This document shows, in pieces, positions 15,277 through 16,111 of a stretch of DNA of 16,111 bases. A program made the position numbers and the translations under genes. This DNA comes from Burkholderiaceae bacterium (GTDB lineage: Bacteria; Pseudomonadota; Gammaproteobacteria; Burkholderiales; Burkholderiaceae_C). The notes under the pieces are model-generated. The model saw nothing but the letters and a program-made list of their open reading frames with translations. It had not been told where the DNA came from and did no database searches. How positions within the stretch are numbered: the stretch's first letter is position 1; each line of letters starts with the position of its first letter. The stretch spans positions 1 through 16,111 of the forward strand of contig JAFMJA010000033.1 in the NCBI GenBank assembly GCA_017853735.1, given 5' to 3'.

Positions 15277-15298
15277 CTCTTTACGGGCTCTTTACGGG
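15277..15298. repeat. Tandem duplication of an 11-base unit ahead of gatC
   Basis: CTCTTTACGGG occurs twice in a row. On the minus strand each copy reads CCCGTAAAGAG, so the purine-rich SD-like AAAGAG is present twice, the nearer copy nine bases before the gatC ATG. Confidence 0.8.
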
Positions 15299-15353
15299 CG
15301 TTGAAGCCCTCAAATTTGGGGCCTCAATTCGCGTTTTTTTTCAAGCGATCGGT

Positions 15354-15359
15354 TATTAT
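15354..15359 (+). promoter_or_regulatory. Possible mreB -10 element
   Basis: TATTAT (five of six to consensus) lies about 115 bases before mreB. The -35 position at 17 bases upstream (GCGTTT) is a poor match, so support is weak. It would give a leader of roughly 110 bases containing the direct repeat described separately. Confidence 0.3.
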
Positions 15360-15428
15360 CGTGCGTTCGCTGCAGGCTCTCCAAAAAAGCCTGTTCAAGC
15401 CCACAAATTTTTCCCTTTCATGCCCCCC

Positions 15429-15461
15429 AAACCGCAGTTGACCGCCTCAAAACTGCAGTTG
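15429..15461 (+). repeat. Near-identical 12-base direct repeats in the mreB leader, 21-base period
   Basis: AAACCGCAGTTG at 15429-15440 and AAACTGCAGTTG at 15450-15461 differ at one base and repeat with a 21-base period, about two DNA helical turns. The second copy contains the perfect palindrome AACTGCAGTT. The pair ends four bases before the mreB ribosome binding site. Confidence 0.7.
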
Positions 15462-15474
15462 TTTAGGATTTGTT

Positions 15475-16111
15475 ATGTTCAGCTCGTTCCGCCGTTATTT
15501 TTCTACCGATTTGGCCATTGACCTGGGTACGGCCAACACCCTCATTTTTGTCCGCGACAAAGGCATCGTTTTGGACGAGCCCTCTGTGGTGGCCATTCGC
15601 CACGAAGGCGGCCCCCAAGGCAAGAAGGTTTTGCAGGCTGTCGGCCACGAAGCCAAGTCCATGTTGGGCAAGGTGCCGGGCAACATTGAAGCCATTCGTC
15701 CCATGAAAGACGGCGTGATTGCCGACTTCACGGTCACCGAGCAAATGCTCAAGCAATTCATTCGCATGGTGCACCCCCGCAGCACCTTCCGCCCCAGCCC
15801 CCGCATCATCATTTGCGTGCCCTGCGGTTCTACCCAAGTGGAGCGCCGTGCCATTCGCGAATCGGCTTTGGGCGCCGGTGCCTCCGAGGTGTACCTCATT
15901 GAAGAACCCATGGCCGCTGCCATTGGCGCGGGCTTGCCTGTGTCTGAAGCCTCTGGCTCTATGGTGGTCGACATCGGCGGTGGCACCACCGAAGTGGGCG
16001 TGATTTCTTTGGGCGGCATGGTCTACAAAGGCAGCGTGCGCGTGGGTGGCGACAAGTTTGACGAAGCCATCATCAACTACATCCGCCGCAACTACGGCAT
16101 GCTGATTGGCG
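15475..16111 (+). CDS. mreB: Rod shape-determining protein MreB (partial, 3' end outside window)
   Basis: The first 212 residues of the bacterial actin are present before the window ends. MreB polymerises on the inner face of the cytoplasmic membrane and directs side-wall peptidoglycan synthesis with MreC, MreD, RodA and PBP2. Actin-fold nucleotide motifs are clear: phosphate 1 AIDLGTANTLI at 14-24, DEPSVVA at 34-40, the IEEPMAAAIG segment at 142-151 with the hydrolytic-type Glu, and phosphate 2 VVDIGGGTTEV at 164-174. The N-terminal MFSSFRRYFS could be a membrane-binding amphipathic stretch, as in Gram-negative MreB. AGGA lies six bases before the ATG. Leu TTG and Gln CAA dominate, as in gatC. 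Confidence 0.97.
   Translation, partial: MFSSFRRYFSTDLAIDLGTANTLIFVRDKGIVLDEPSVVAIRHEGGPQGKKVLQAVGHEAKSMLGKVPGNIEAIRPMKDGVIADFTVTEQMLKQFIRMVHPRSTFRPSPRIIICVPCGSTQVERRAIRESALGAGASEVYLIEEPMAAAIGAGLPVSEASGSMVVDIGGGTTEVGVISLGGMVYKGSVRVGGDKFDEAIINYIRRNYGMLIG

Noticed and set aside
15301..15341. Imperfect hairpin (TTGA-GCCC stem) followed by eight T, upstream of mreB
   Set aside because: The T-run starts six bases after the stem, the stem has a mismatch, and no plus-strand gene ends there, so I do not call a terminator. It may only be leader sequence.

Overview
The window reads as chromosomal DNA of a betaproteobacterium, most likely Burkholderiales and close to Comamonadaceae. The protein sequences suggest this (IlvE, WaaF, exonuclease III, PyrE and GatCAB of the type seen there), as do the high GC content and the arrangement of gatCAB divergent from mreB. 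That assignment is inference from remembered family features, not a database result. Almost all of the window is dense, ordinary housekeeping or physiological coding sequence. I found no CRISPR array, insertion sequence, prophage gene, integrase, tRNA or rRNA.

Layout: 1-543 (minus) is a secreted glycine-zipper envelope protein cut by the left edge. A plus-strand series of six genes follows (711-5365): NAD(P)-dependent aldehyde dehydrogenase, VOC-fold metalloprotein, small two-helix membrane protein, branched-chain aminotransferase ilvE, CHCC zinc-finger protein, and heptosyltransferase waaF, which overlaps the end of the zinc-finger gene. Next is a 256-base intergenic region with a GC-rich inverted repeat and a minus-strand rho-independent terminator. 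An AmpG-like permease (minus) is divergent from a secreted M48 metalloprotease (plus). Three minus-strand genes then run in the order exonuclease III, chromate transporter chrA, MBL-fold hydrolase. pyrE (plus) is divergent from the exonuclease gene, and the two predicted start codons share bases. A DUF1993-like gene and then gatC-gatA-gatB lie on the minus strand, and mreB (plus, cut by the right edge) is divergent from gatC.

Functional themes are the cell envelope (glycine-zipper protein, WaaF, AmpG, M48 protease, MreB), amino-acid and nucleotide metabolism (IlvE, PyrE), translation fidelity (GatCAB makes Gln-tRNA and/or Asn-tRNA by transamidation), and stress or detoxification (aldehyde dehydrogenase, VOC protein, ChrA, exonuclease III, MBL hydrolase).

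I see no convincing new multi-gene system. The observations most worth a second look are a change in codon choice inside gatA that continues to the right edge (recombination or assembly chimera), the exonuclease/pyrE shared-start arrangement, the possible small-RNA locus between waaF and ampG, and short repeats in the mreB and gatC leaders.
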